Below, piece by piece: positions 7,383-15,076 of a DNA stretch of 49,549 bases. The stretch comes from a virus. How positions within the stretch are numbered: position 1 is the stretch's first letter; every line of letters begins with the position of its first letter. The stretch is taken from positions 1-49,549 of the IMG/VR virus record IMGVR_UViG_3300009151_000102. One strand, given 5' to 3'. A model generated the notes under the pieces. It had not been told where the DNA came from. It did no database searches and saw nothing but the letters and a program-made list of their open reading frames with translations. Position numbers and translations under genes: made by a program.

Positions 7383-9644
7383 TTAGAATGATCCACCACT
7401 GACAGTTCTCAATCTACCAAAATATGGTACGCCAGTTGCATCAACTTGTAATAAGTCACCATCAGTTGATGATGTTACTGCACTTAACGCACCAGTTGAA
7501 GATGATGTATCAGAAACAATAACACCTTTGATTGCAAATGATGAATTACCAGTACCACCTCTAACAACACCTAGTGTACCAGAAATAAGTCTTGATGTAT
7601 CTATTGCAATTTGTGTGTTACTTACACTCGAAACACGACCAAAAGCATCAGTGGTTACTACAGGTATATATGATGCAGAGCCATATGTTCCTGCACTACC
7701 AGTATTTGCTAGTGATATTAATTTACCCGTACCATTACCAACAAGTATTTGTCCTGCACTAAACGTATTAGCGCCAGTACCGCCTTCGGTTACTGCAATC
7801 GCAGCAGCAAGACCTGAAATTATACCACCAGTTAAGTTTGCACTGATTGTTGCAATTCTACTATTAGCAACATCAATTACGTTTGTATATGGATCTGGTA
7901 CATAACTATCAAACAAGTAGTATTTGCTATCTGCAGCATGTCTGACAAAACCAGTATGAAGATTTGCACTACCTGATTTATAGTGACCAACAAAACCAAT
8001 ATCAACCGAATCACTTACATCATTGTTTGCAGCAAGGAAAATCATTGAATCGGTAATATTTAAGTTGGTTACATTAGATGTAAATGTATTACCACTTAAT
8101 ATCAAGTTACCAGTAACTGTTACATCACCAGAAATGGTACCACCAGAAGAATTGAACTTTGTATTTGCAACAGCAAAAGCAGCATTAGCATAAACACCAG
8201 CACTGTTGGCAGATTGAAATGCACCATTTGCATAACTAGATGAACTATTTGCAATTCCGTATGATGATAATGCATTTACGGCGGCAGTATTTGCTTTTGT
8301 GTATGCACTGTTTGCATAATCACCGGCACTTACTGCTTTTTGATCGGCAGTATTGGCAGCAACAAATGCACCGTTAGCATATGAAGATGCACTATTAGCA
8401 CTAACAAAAGATGAATTGGCATATGAACCAGCACTTACTGCTTTTTGATCTGCTGTGTTAGCGGCAACAAAAGCACCGTTAGCATAACTTGATGCACTGT
8501 TAGCAGTAATAAACGCACCATTAGCATAACTTGATGCACTGTTGGCAGTTGTTCTTGCCGTATTGTCAATACCATAACCTTGGAAAGCAGTTAATTGAAT
8601 TGTTGAATCTGGGAATACAATGTTTCCACTGTTAGCAGAATCAAATCTCCATGTTCTAAATGTTGAGTTATCGGTACTTACAGATAAATTAACATAACCT
8701 TCGTAATTAGCTGCAAGAGTTGGACCAAAACCAGTAGGTAATGTTAATCTATTTCCACTATAACTACCGCCAGCAATTGCGTGGCCATTAACATCTAAAT
8801 CACCACCTAACTTTGGAACTGAATCTCCTTCAACCGATGAGAGTTTTCCTGATGCTGTTGACTGTGCAGTATTTGCGGCAGAAAAAGCAGCATTAGCATA
8901 AACACTAGCACTGTTGGCAGATTGAAATGCACTATTAGCATATGAACTTGCGCTGTTAGCAAAACTTCTTGCAGAACTATCTACAGAACCCGCAGAAGCA
9001 CTGTTAGCTAAAGCATACGCTGCATTAGCATGGAGATATGCACTGTTGGCATATGCACCAGAAGTTATTGCTTTTTGATCTGCAGTATTGGCAGCAACAA
9101 ATGCACCATTAGCATAACTACTGGCACTATTGGCAGTATCTCTAGCATATGCATCGTTTGGTGTAAATGCAGTATTTCCAGCGGCAGTAATACGACCTTT
9201 GGCATCAACAACAAATGTTGCTACATTAGTTGAACCACCGTATGAACCTGCGGTAACACCAGTAGATGCTAATGTTATCGGAATTGCTTTGTCTGCAGAA
9301 CCATTAACTGAAACATTACCAGTTGCATCACCGGTTAAACCAATGTTTCTTGCATTTTGCCAAGTTGTTGCGGTTGTGGCATTACCATTCAATGTTGCAG
9401 TAATTATACCTGCACTAAAATCGCCATTAGTATCTCTTTTTACTAATTTTGATGCGGTATTTGCATCAGTTGCAGCATCAATAATATCTGTATAATACTT
9501 ACCACCAACAGCAATTACTTGATTTCCAGCTAAACCAAGAAATAATTTATTAGATGTATTTGAATAAGCAGGCTCAGCAACATTTAACGAAGCCGGTAAA
9601 GCTGTGCTTTCTGAAAATTTTAGTTGAATTACGGTATCTGACAT
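7383..9644 (-). CDS. Large tail fibre protein with Ala/Asn heptads, ends in GGSF (753 aa)
   Basis: The N-terminus (MSDTVIQLKFSESTALPASLNVAEPAYSN) is the typical attachment head of such fibres. Then come a GVTAGSYGGSTNV...DAKGRIT segment (about 130-160), a common fibre repeat motif, long stretches of YANSAF/xAANTAx heptads (about 165-275 and 365-490), a GDVTVTGNLILSG beta module (about 510), another TGSAGTYGSASYIP...DAFGRVSSV repeat (about 660-690) and a C-terminal SGGSF. The GDVTVTGNL module recurs in the 1444-aa protein. Driven by its own TATAAATA late promoter at 9687-9694 and a GAGGAC ribosome site. Role: adsorption fibre; attachment site on the baseplate unknown. Confidence 0.8.
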   Translation of the reverse strand: MSDTVIQLKFSESTALPASLNVAEPAYSNTSNKLFLGLAGNQVIAVGGKYYTDIIDAATDANTASKLVKRDTNGDFSAGIITATLNGNATTATTWQNARNIGLTGDATGNVSVNGSADKAIPITLASTGVTAGSYGGSTNVATFVVDAKGRITAAGNTAFTPNDAYARDTANSASSYANGAFVAANTADQKAITSGAYANSAYLHANAAYALANSASAGSVDSSARSFANSASSYANSAFQSANSASVYANAAFSAANTAQSTASGKLSSVEGDSVPKLGGDLDVNGHAIAGGSYSGNRLTLPTGFGPTLAANYEGYVNLSVSTDNSTFRTWRFDSANSGNIVFPDSTIQLTAFQGYGIDNTARTTANSASSYANGAFITANSASSYANGAFVAANTADQKAVSAGSYANSSFVSANSASSYANGAFVAANTADQKAVSAGDYANSAYTKANTAAVNALSSYGIANSSSSYANGAFQSANSAGVYANAAFAVANTKFNSSGGTISGDVTVTGNLILSGNTFTSNVTNLNITDSMIFLAANNDVSDSVDIGFVGHYKSGSANLHTGFVRHAADSKYYLFDSYVPDPYTNVIDVANSRIATISANLTGGIISGLAAAIAVTEGGTGANTFSAGQILVGNGTGKLISLANTGSAGTYGSASYIPVVTTDAFGRVSSVSNTQIAIDTSRLISGTLGVVRGGTGNSSFAIKGVIVSDTSSSTGALSAVTSSTDGDLLQVDATGVPYFGRLRTVSGGSF

Positions 9645-9686
9645 ATTGTCCTCGTTTTTATTATTGTTGTTGCCGGAATCTCTATC

Positions 9687-9694
9687 TATTTATA
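9687..9694 (-). promoter_or_regulatory. T4-type late promoter TATAAATA
   Basis: Exact TATAAATA on the minus strand in the intergenic gap 9645-9705, about 40 bases upstream of the ATG at 9644. TATAAATA is the consensus of T4 late promoters, recognised by the gp55 sigma factor with gp33 and the gp45 clamp. A GAGGAC ribosome site lies between it and the start codon. It would make the 753-aa fibre and downstream fibre genes a late transcription unit. Confidence 0.75.
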
Positions 9695-9705
9695 AAAATC
9701 AAATA

Positions 9706-10158
9706 TTAAAAATTACCGCCTGTAATATTTTTGATATTTTGAAATACTGTATTTGCTAATGCATAAGAACTATTGGCATAAGAACCTGCAGTAATTGATA
9801 TCTGATATGAATTATTTGCCAAAATATATGCATTATCCGCTAAAGTGTATGCGGTATTTGCTCGAGCAAATGCGGAATTTGCGTTTAAAAATGCGGAATT
9901 TGCATATGATTCTGTTGCAACACCAGCAGCACCAGTAATAGATCCAATAGCAGTTGCTTTAAAACTTTGATTTACTGAGTCATATGTAATAGTGTCACCA
10001 TCATGTATACCAGTAAGATTAAAACCTGTAATATCATTTATGGTAACAGTCTGTCTTGATCTAAAATTAGGATCAGCAATGAATGTTCTATTTGGAGATG
10101 TAATTGTTACTTTATTAACACCGCCAGTATTTTGAAACAATTTAGCATTTATGGCCAT
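9706..10158 (-). CDS. Small fibre-type protein with Ala/Asn heptads, ends in GGNF (150 aa)
   Basis: Starts MAINAKLFQNTGGVNKVTITSPNRTF, followed by a beta-rich attachment region (GIHDGDTITYDSVNQSF near residue 50) and heptads SYANSAF/LNANSAF/ARANTAY to the end (KNITGGNF). It is a short version of the neighbouring fibres: head plus heptad tail plus the GG-N-F terminus. GAGGTAATT precedes ATG 10158. Probably a collar or small fibre protein, or an adaptor that continues into a coiled coil with its neighbours; inference only. Confidence 0.7.
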   Translation of the reverse strand: MAINAKLFQNTGGVNKVTITSPNRTFIADPNFRSRQTVTINDITGFNLTGIHDGDTITYDSVNQSFKATAIGSITGAAGVATESYANSAFLNANSAFARANTAYTLADNAYILANNSYQISITAGSYANSSYALANTVFQNIKNITGGNF

Positions 10159-10160
10159 AA

Positions 10161-10493
10161 TTACCTCGTTACTGATGGCAAGACGGTTGCAATTCCTTCA
10201 ATAACTCTAGATACAATATTATTAGCTGAAGTTATTTTTAAATCATAAACATATCTACCTGCACTTAAGTTTGCAGTGTTTGCCGCAGTAATAGAAAGTG
10301 TTATCTCACCGTTTGCGGTACCTGTGATTGTAGAATTAATAGTATATGCAGTAGATGAGTAATAAGATTTACGCATCTGTGAATTGGCTGTATATGCATA
10401 AAGATTGATGGCATTTCCACCATCATCTCCAACATTAACAGTGGTGTTAAATGTTGCACCTTGTTCTATTGTAAGTTCTGAAAAAGCAGCCAA
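10161..10493 (-). CDS. Conserved virion-associated protein (110 aa, TTG start)
   Basis: Beta-rich domain beginning MAAFSELTIEQGATFNTTVNV and containing GGNAINLYAYTANSQMRKSY and a closing SAGRYVYDLKITSA...RVIEGIATVLPSVTR. This pattern is common in small proteins found next to fibre genes of T4-like cyanophages and resembles the N-terminal domain of baseplate upper proteins. The start is TTG at 10493, preceded by AAGGAAATAATT; no ATG is available nearby. A GATAAATA box at 10511-10518 could be a late promoter about 18 bases upstream. Likely a baseplate or fibre-attachment adaptor. Confidence 0.7.
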   Translation of the reverse strand: MAAFSELTIEQGATFNTTVNVGDDGGNAINLYAYTANSQMRKSYYSSTAYTINSTITGTANGEITLSITAANTANLSAGRYVYDLKITSANNIVSRVIEGIATVLPSVTR

Positions 10494-10505
10494 AATTATT
10501 TCCTT

Positions 10506-13500
10506 TTACTTATTTATCTGTGCTTCTAATTCTTTAACTTTATCTGATAATTCTTTTATTGCTTCAATTAATAATGGAACAATCTTTTCATACTGAACAG
10601 TTTTATAGTTCTCACCAGATATACTGTTGCCTTCTTTATCAGTATCAAATGGTGCAGGAACAACAACTTGTGGCAATACTTTTTCTAAATCTTGTGCAAT
10701 AACACCAACTTTTATTTTATCATCATAACCGTAAGATGCCGCAATATCATTTCCCTGATATGTTACACCTTTTATTTGATGAACTTTTGATAGTGCATCT
10801 GAGATTGGTGTAATATTTTTCTTCAATCTTTCATCAGAATAGTATGCGGTAATATCAGCAGTAGAAGTGATTGCACCATATGCCGCAAATGCACCAACTC
10901 GCATAGCAGTATATGCGCCACTGCCCGCTGACCAACCAGCTGTGCTAAACACATTATCGGTATCTAAACCAAAATGAGCACCATATGCTCCCACTCTATG
11001 AAAATTAATGAAAGCTGCTCCACTAGCATTATTATTAACTTCAATTTGTCCTGATTCAGCAGTGGTAAAAGCAGCACCGGTTTTTGAAACTGTTATTTGT
11101 CCACTAAATGTGCATCCTGCTAACGGTGCATATGAACTTATACTTGCATTATTAAATGGTGTATATCCTAATGCAGTTGTAACATTACCACTTGTTATAC
11201 CTGTAATGTAACCAGCGCCATTTGTTAATTGATTTGTATTAGTTACATTAGTTGCACCTGCAGCGATACCATCTAATTTACTTGCATAGGTACTTGTCAT
11301 ATAACCATTAACTGCAGAAGTTGCAGCTGCCATCGCTAAAGTAAATGATGAAGCAGTACCACCACCAGTTAAAGGTGCAGTTGTTGTGATTGCAACAGAT
11401 GATATAAATCCGTTACCATTACTAATTTGATTATTATTAGTTACATTAGTTGCACCTGCCGCAATACCATCTAATTTGCTGGCATAGGTACTTGTCATGT
11501 AACCATTAACTGAAGCAGTTGCAGCAGGCATCGCTAATGTAAATGATCTACCAGTAGTACCACCAGTTATTGGTGCGGTTGTTGCAATTGTTACACTATT
11601 AATAGCACTTGAATCAATACCATCTAATTTGCTGGCATAGGTACTTGTCATGTAACCATTAACTGCAGAAGTTGCAGCTGCCATTGAAATTGCTGGTGTT
11701 AGACCACCAGATGATACAACAGGTGCAGTTCCTGTTACTGAAGTAAGATATAATGATGCCGCAGTATTTGCTTTTGCATATGCACTGTTAGCATATGAAC
11801 CAGAAGTTACTGCTCTTTGATCGGCAGTTGCGGCATTTGTTGTTGCAGTATTGGCTTGAAGATAAGCACTGTTAGCATATGAACCAGAAGTTACTGCTCT
11901 TTGATCGGCAGTTGCGGCATTTGTTGTTGCAGTATTGGCTTGATTATAAGAACTATTTGCTTGAAGATAAGCACTGTTAGAATATGATTCAGCGGCTGCA
12001 GAACCCATATTACTATAGATAGTACCATCATTAGTAAATGTCCATTTATCTGTTGTTTCATTCCAAATAACTGCAGCATTATCTAATGTACCACGTTCAA
12101 CTTCAATACCAGCATTTTCAGTTGGTGCAGATGCTTGTGGTAAATCTGCATTTAATGTGATGATGGCATCACCAACTCTTAACTCTGTAGTATTTACATA
12201 TGTTGTTAAACCAGAAACAGTTAAATTACCAGTAACCACAACATCACCAGAAACAGTACCACCTGATGATGAGTATCTAGTATTTGCAAATGCATAAGCA
12301 GAATTTGCATAATTGCCTGTAGAGTTTTGACTTAGATATGCTGCATTGGCATGTAAGTATGCACTATTGGCATATTGACCTGTAGAGTTTTGACTTACAT
12401 ATGCACTGTTAGCATGTAAGTGAGCAGTATTAGCATATACGCCAGTTGTATTTTGACTTGTATATGCAGCATTGGCATGAATATAAACACTGTTTGCTTG
12501 TATGTGTGCCGCATTGGCATGCATGTAAGAATTATTAGCGTGTATATATGCATTGTTAGCATAATTGCCTGTAGAGTTTTGACTTAAATATGCACTATTA
12601 GCATGTAAGTAAGAACTATTGGCATGTCTATATGCAGCATTGGCATAACCACCAGCAAATGTAGCCGTGTCGTATGCAGTTTTAACTGCTAAAGAAGATG
12701 CAATATTACTACTAATAGTTGATGTAATACTATCACTGATTAAATTAGCAGTTAATATTTTTGAGAACATTGTTGTCGGCACTGGATTAAAGATATCTCT
12801 AATCTGCCAAGTATTGGATGTTCCTTCAAATCTGATATAAGCATTAGCATCAGGTGCAGTAGCACTACCATTACTTCCTAATGTAATGTTTGATGTATTA
12901 CCTCTCCATACACCAAAATAACCAGCACCAACAGTTGTAATTGGAGTATTTGCACTGATAACAAAAGTATCAGTATCAAAAACTACAGCACCAGCTAATT
13001 GGAATTGTCCATCCACTGTTAATGTATTACCTACATACATGTTACTGGCAACATCAGCATTCTGTGCAGTTAAAGAACCAACAATATCTGCACGACCAGT
13101 TGCTCTCAGTGAATTAGTGTGAACTAGTCCAGTTGTATTAAAATTACCAGAGGTTGTATTTGTTGTAACTGCAACATTAGCTAAGAAATTAGCTTGTTGA
13201 GCAACAGTCAATGTGCTATCTAAATTAGCAAAAGATGTAACTCTTAAGGTACTATCTAAATTAGCAGCCCCAGTAACTTTTAATGTGCTATCTAAATTAG
13301 ATGCATCGGTTACTCTCAAGGTACTATCTAAATTGGCACCACCAATTACTTTTAAGGTACTATCTAAATTAGCAGCACCAGTAACTCTCAAGGTACTATC
13401 TAAATTAGCAGCGCCTGTTGTCCTTAACGTGCTTCCTAAATTAGCAATACCAGTTGTTCTTATTGTACCCACATGAACTAAACCTGTCGTTACTACATTA

Positions 13501-14840
13501 CCTGTAGTAGTATTTGCAGTTACATTAACATTAGAACCAAAATCTGCTTGACCAGTTGTTCTTAAAGTACCACTCTGAGTTAAACCTGTCGTTACTAAAT
13601 TACCAGAAGTTGTATTTCCAACAACATCTACTGTAGTTGCAAAATCAGCACGACCAGTTGACCGTAAAGTGCCTGTATGCGTAAGACCTGTTGTTACTAA
13701 ATTACCTGCAGTTGTGTTTGCAGTAATGTTAATATTGGAACCAAAATCTGCTTGACCCGTGGAACGTAAAGTGCCTGTATGTGTAAGACCTGTTGTTACT
13801 AAATTACCAGAAGTTGTATTGCCAACTGTGTCTACTGTAGTTGCAAAATCAGCACGACCGGTACTTCTTAGTGTTCCAGTATGTGTTAATCCAGTAGTAT
13901 TTAAATTACCTGATGTTGTATTTGCAACAACATTCAATGTGCTGTCAAGATTTGCTGTTCCAGTTACTCTCAAGGTACTATCTAAGTTAGCACCACCAGT
14001 TACTTTTAATGTGCTTTCAAGATTTGATGCACCAGTTACTCTTAGTGTGCTTGTTAGATTAGAACCACCAGTTACTCTAAGTGTACCATCAACATTAGCA
14101 GCAGTAGTTACTCTTAGATTGCCTGTTTGTGTTGTATTTGCAGTTACAGTATTACCTGTATTTAAGTTACCAAATACTGTACCATCTGTTCTAACATTTA
14201 ATGTAAGTGTATTAGCAACAGCACTTAAATTTAAACTTGTACCATAGATATTTGACGAGTGTGTTGTAACACCAACAACATCTAAAGTATCATAGATTGT
14301 TGATCTTGTTGATTTTGAATTTGTTGTTACCATATCGGTCAAGTATGCAGTATTAATACTTGCAGAACCTACATTGACAAATACTACATTACCTGTACCG
14401 GTCATACTTAGTTTGTTTACAATAGATGCATTTTTACCTATTGCAATATCATTATTCGTTGAAATATTACTTGTTGTAATATTATTAGTTACTTGTAGAT
14501 TTGAATTAATTATTGCATTATTGGCAACGTAGAGTGCAGTTCCTTTACCATATATGTAAGTATTTGCACCAACAGTTAAATTACCAGTCTGTGATGATTG
14601 AGAACCAAGTGTTATACTTTTACCAACTTCAAGATCGGTTGAAAACAAGACTCCATTAGCAACTTGTAATGCAACGCCAGTTGCAGTAATTACTTGTTTA
14701 GAATTCCCTGTAAAAGCAAAGGTACCATTTGACTTTGTATAGTTTCCAGTCTCTAATGTGTTTAAAGCATTGGCAGACTGATTGGTTTGAATTCGCCATT
14801 CATCTATCGTATTATTTTTGGTGATATTAGTTATTGCCAT
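10506..14840 (-). CDS. Giant tail fibre with S74 intramolecular chaperone domain (1444 aa)
   Basis: Order of parts: head (MAITNITKNNTIDEWRIQTNQSANAL); 12-residue NLDSTLRVTGxA units and 34-residue units (about residues 240-540); beta module and GDVVVTGNLTVSG (about 850-870); Ala/Asn heptads (about 730-850); three YMTSTYASKLDGI repeats (about 1050-1190); and a C-terminal Peptidase_S74 domain starting SDERLKKNI. In S74 chaperones of endosialidase and T5 fibre type, the Ser and the Lys five residues later catalyse self-cleavage; here these are Ser1335 and Lys1340, so the last about 110 residues would be cut off after the trimer forms. The weak ribosome site (GTAGATAATAA) is odd for such a large gene. 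Likely the main long adsorption fibre. Confidence 0.85.
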   Translation of the reverse strand: MAITNITKNNTIDEWRIQTNQSANALNTLETGNYTKSNGTFAFTGNSKQVITATGVALQVANGVLFSTDLEVGKSITLGSQSSQTGNLTVGANTYIYGKGTALYVANNAIINSNLQVTNNITTSNISTNNDIAIGKNASIVNKLSMTGTGNVVFVNVGSASINTAYLTDMVTTNSKSTRSTIYDTLDVVGVTTHSSNIYGTSLNLSAVANTLTLNVRTDGTVFGNLNTGNTVTANTTQTGNLRVTTAANVDGTLRVTGGSNLTSTLRVTGASNLESTLKVTGGANLDSTLRVTGTANLDSTLNVVANTTSGNLNTTGLTHTGTLRSTGRADFATTVDTVGNTTSGNLVTTGLTHTGTLRSTGQADFGSNINITANTTAGNLVTTGLTHTGTLRSTGRADFATTVDVVGNTTSGNLVTTGLTQSGTLRTTGQADFGSNVNVTANTTTGNVVTTGLVHVGTIRTTGIANLGSTLRTTGAANLDSTLRVTGAANLDSTLKVIGGANLDSTLRVTDASNLDSTLKVTGAANLDSTLRVTSFANLDSTLTVAQQANFLANVAVTTNTTSGNFNTTGLVHTNSLRATGRADIVGSLTAQNADVASNMYVGNTLTVDGQFQLAGAVVFDTDTFVISANTPITTVGAGYFGVWRGNTSNITLGSNGSATAPDANAYIRFEGTSNTWQIRDIFNPVPTTMFSKILTANLISDSITSTISSNIASSLAVKTAYDTATFAGGYANAAYRHANSSYLHANSAYLSQNSTGNYANNAYIHANNSYMHANAAHIQANSVYIHANAAYTSQNTTGVYANTAHLHANSAYVSQNSTGQYANSAYLHANAAYLSQNSTGNYANSAYAFANTRYSSSGGTVSGDVVVTGNLTVSGLTTYVNTTELRVGDAIITLNADLPQASAPTENAGIEVERGTLDNAAVIWNETTDKWTFTNDGTIYSNMGSAAAESYSNSAYLQANSSYNQANTATTNAATADQRAVTSGSYANSAYLQANTATTNAATADQRAVTSGSYANSAYAKANTAASLYLTSVTGTAPVVSSGGLTPAISMAAATSAVNGYMTSTYASKLDGIDSSAINSVTIATTAPITGGTTGRSFTLAMPAATASVNGYMTSTYASKLDGIAAGATNVTNNNQISNGNGFISSVAITTTAPLTGGGTASSFTLAMAAATSAVNGYMTSTYASKLDGIAAGATNVTNTNQLTNGAGYITGITSGNVTTALGYTPFNNASISSYAPLAGCTFSGQITVSKTGAAFTTAESGQIEVNNNASGAAFINFHRVGAYGAHFGLDTDNVFSTAGWSAGSGAYTAMRVGAFAAYGAITSTADITAYYSDERLKKNITPISDALSKVHQIKGVTYQGNDIAASYGYDDKIKVGVIAQDLEKVLPQVVVPAPFDTDKEGNSISGENYKTVQYEKIVPLLIEAIKELSDKVKELEAQINK
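12280..12655 (-). repeat. Run of about 16 in-register heptads with invariant Asn (fibre shaft)
   Basis: Within the 1444-aa fibre, consecutive seven-residue units such as YLHANSA, YLSQNST, GNYANNA and YIHANNS run without a break for roughly 16 heptads. Asn is always at unit position 5 and Ala/Gln at position 4. At DNA level this gives approximate 21-bp periodicity. It is coding repeat structure, probably an alpha-helical coiled coil. Confidence 0.75.
13200..14110 (-). repeat. Coding tandem repeats: 36-bp and 102-bp units
   Basis: Two arrays of 36-bp units (12 aa, ANLDSTLRVTGA type) flank four to five 102-bp units (34 aa, NTTSGNLVTTGLTHTG...). The 34-aa units alternate between RADFATTVD and QADFGSNxN endings, giving a 68-aa (204-bp) higher-order period. 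All lie in frame in the 1444-aa fibre gene. Probable beta-helical shaft; also a hot spot for recombination. Confidence 0.8.
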
Positions 14841-14843
14841 TTA

Positions 14844-15074
14844 TTATCTACTTTTTTCTAATAGTTGATTTAACAACGACTTGACTTCTTTCATATCGGA
14901 TGACATTTCTTCAACTTGATTCTTTAATCTATTTATTTCATTATTTTTGTCAGTTATACTTTTACTCATTCTTTTTCGTTCTTCATTTTCTTTTAATAAA
15001 GACTTATTAGTTGCCAATAATGCACGACTATTAGTATCTTTAGAATAAGGTGTTCCTTCAACTTTTAATAACAT
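14844..15074 (-). CDS. Small coiled-coil protein conserved beside DUF4815 gene (76 aa)
   Basis: MLLKVEGTPYSKDTNSRALLATN is followed by a charged coiled coil (about residues 28-76, KEVKSLLNQLLEKSR end). Small proteins of this pattern (MLLKVEGT...ALL...) are a recurrent feature of T4-like cyanophage genomes, next to the baseplate/fibre junction. Likely an adaptor or chaperone that joins the fibre to the baseplate. GCGGAATAATT precedes ATG 15074. Confidence 0.65.
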   Translation of the reverse strand: MLLKVEGTPYSKDTNSRALLATNKSLLKENEERKRMSKSITDKNNEINRLKNQVEEMSSDMKEVKSLLNQLLEKSR

Positions 15075-15076
15075 AA

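Noticed and set aside
10511-10518. GATAAATA as a proven late promoter for the TTG-start gene
   Set aside because: It lies inside the end of the 1444-aa gene and deviates from the consensus in one base; possible but not supported enough for a feature.
12280-14110. A CRISPR array or non-coding satellite, suggested by the regular 36-bp and 102-bp repeats
   Set aside because: Repeats are in frame with the 1444-aa fibre gene, have no unique spacers and no leader or cas genes.
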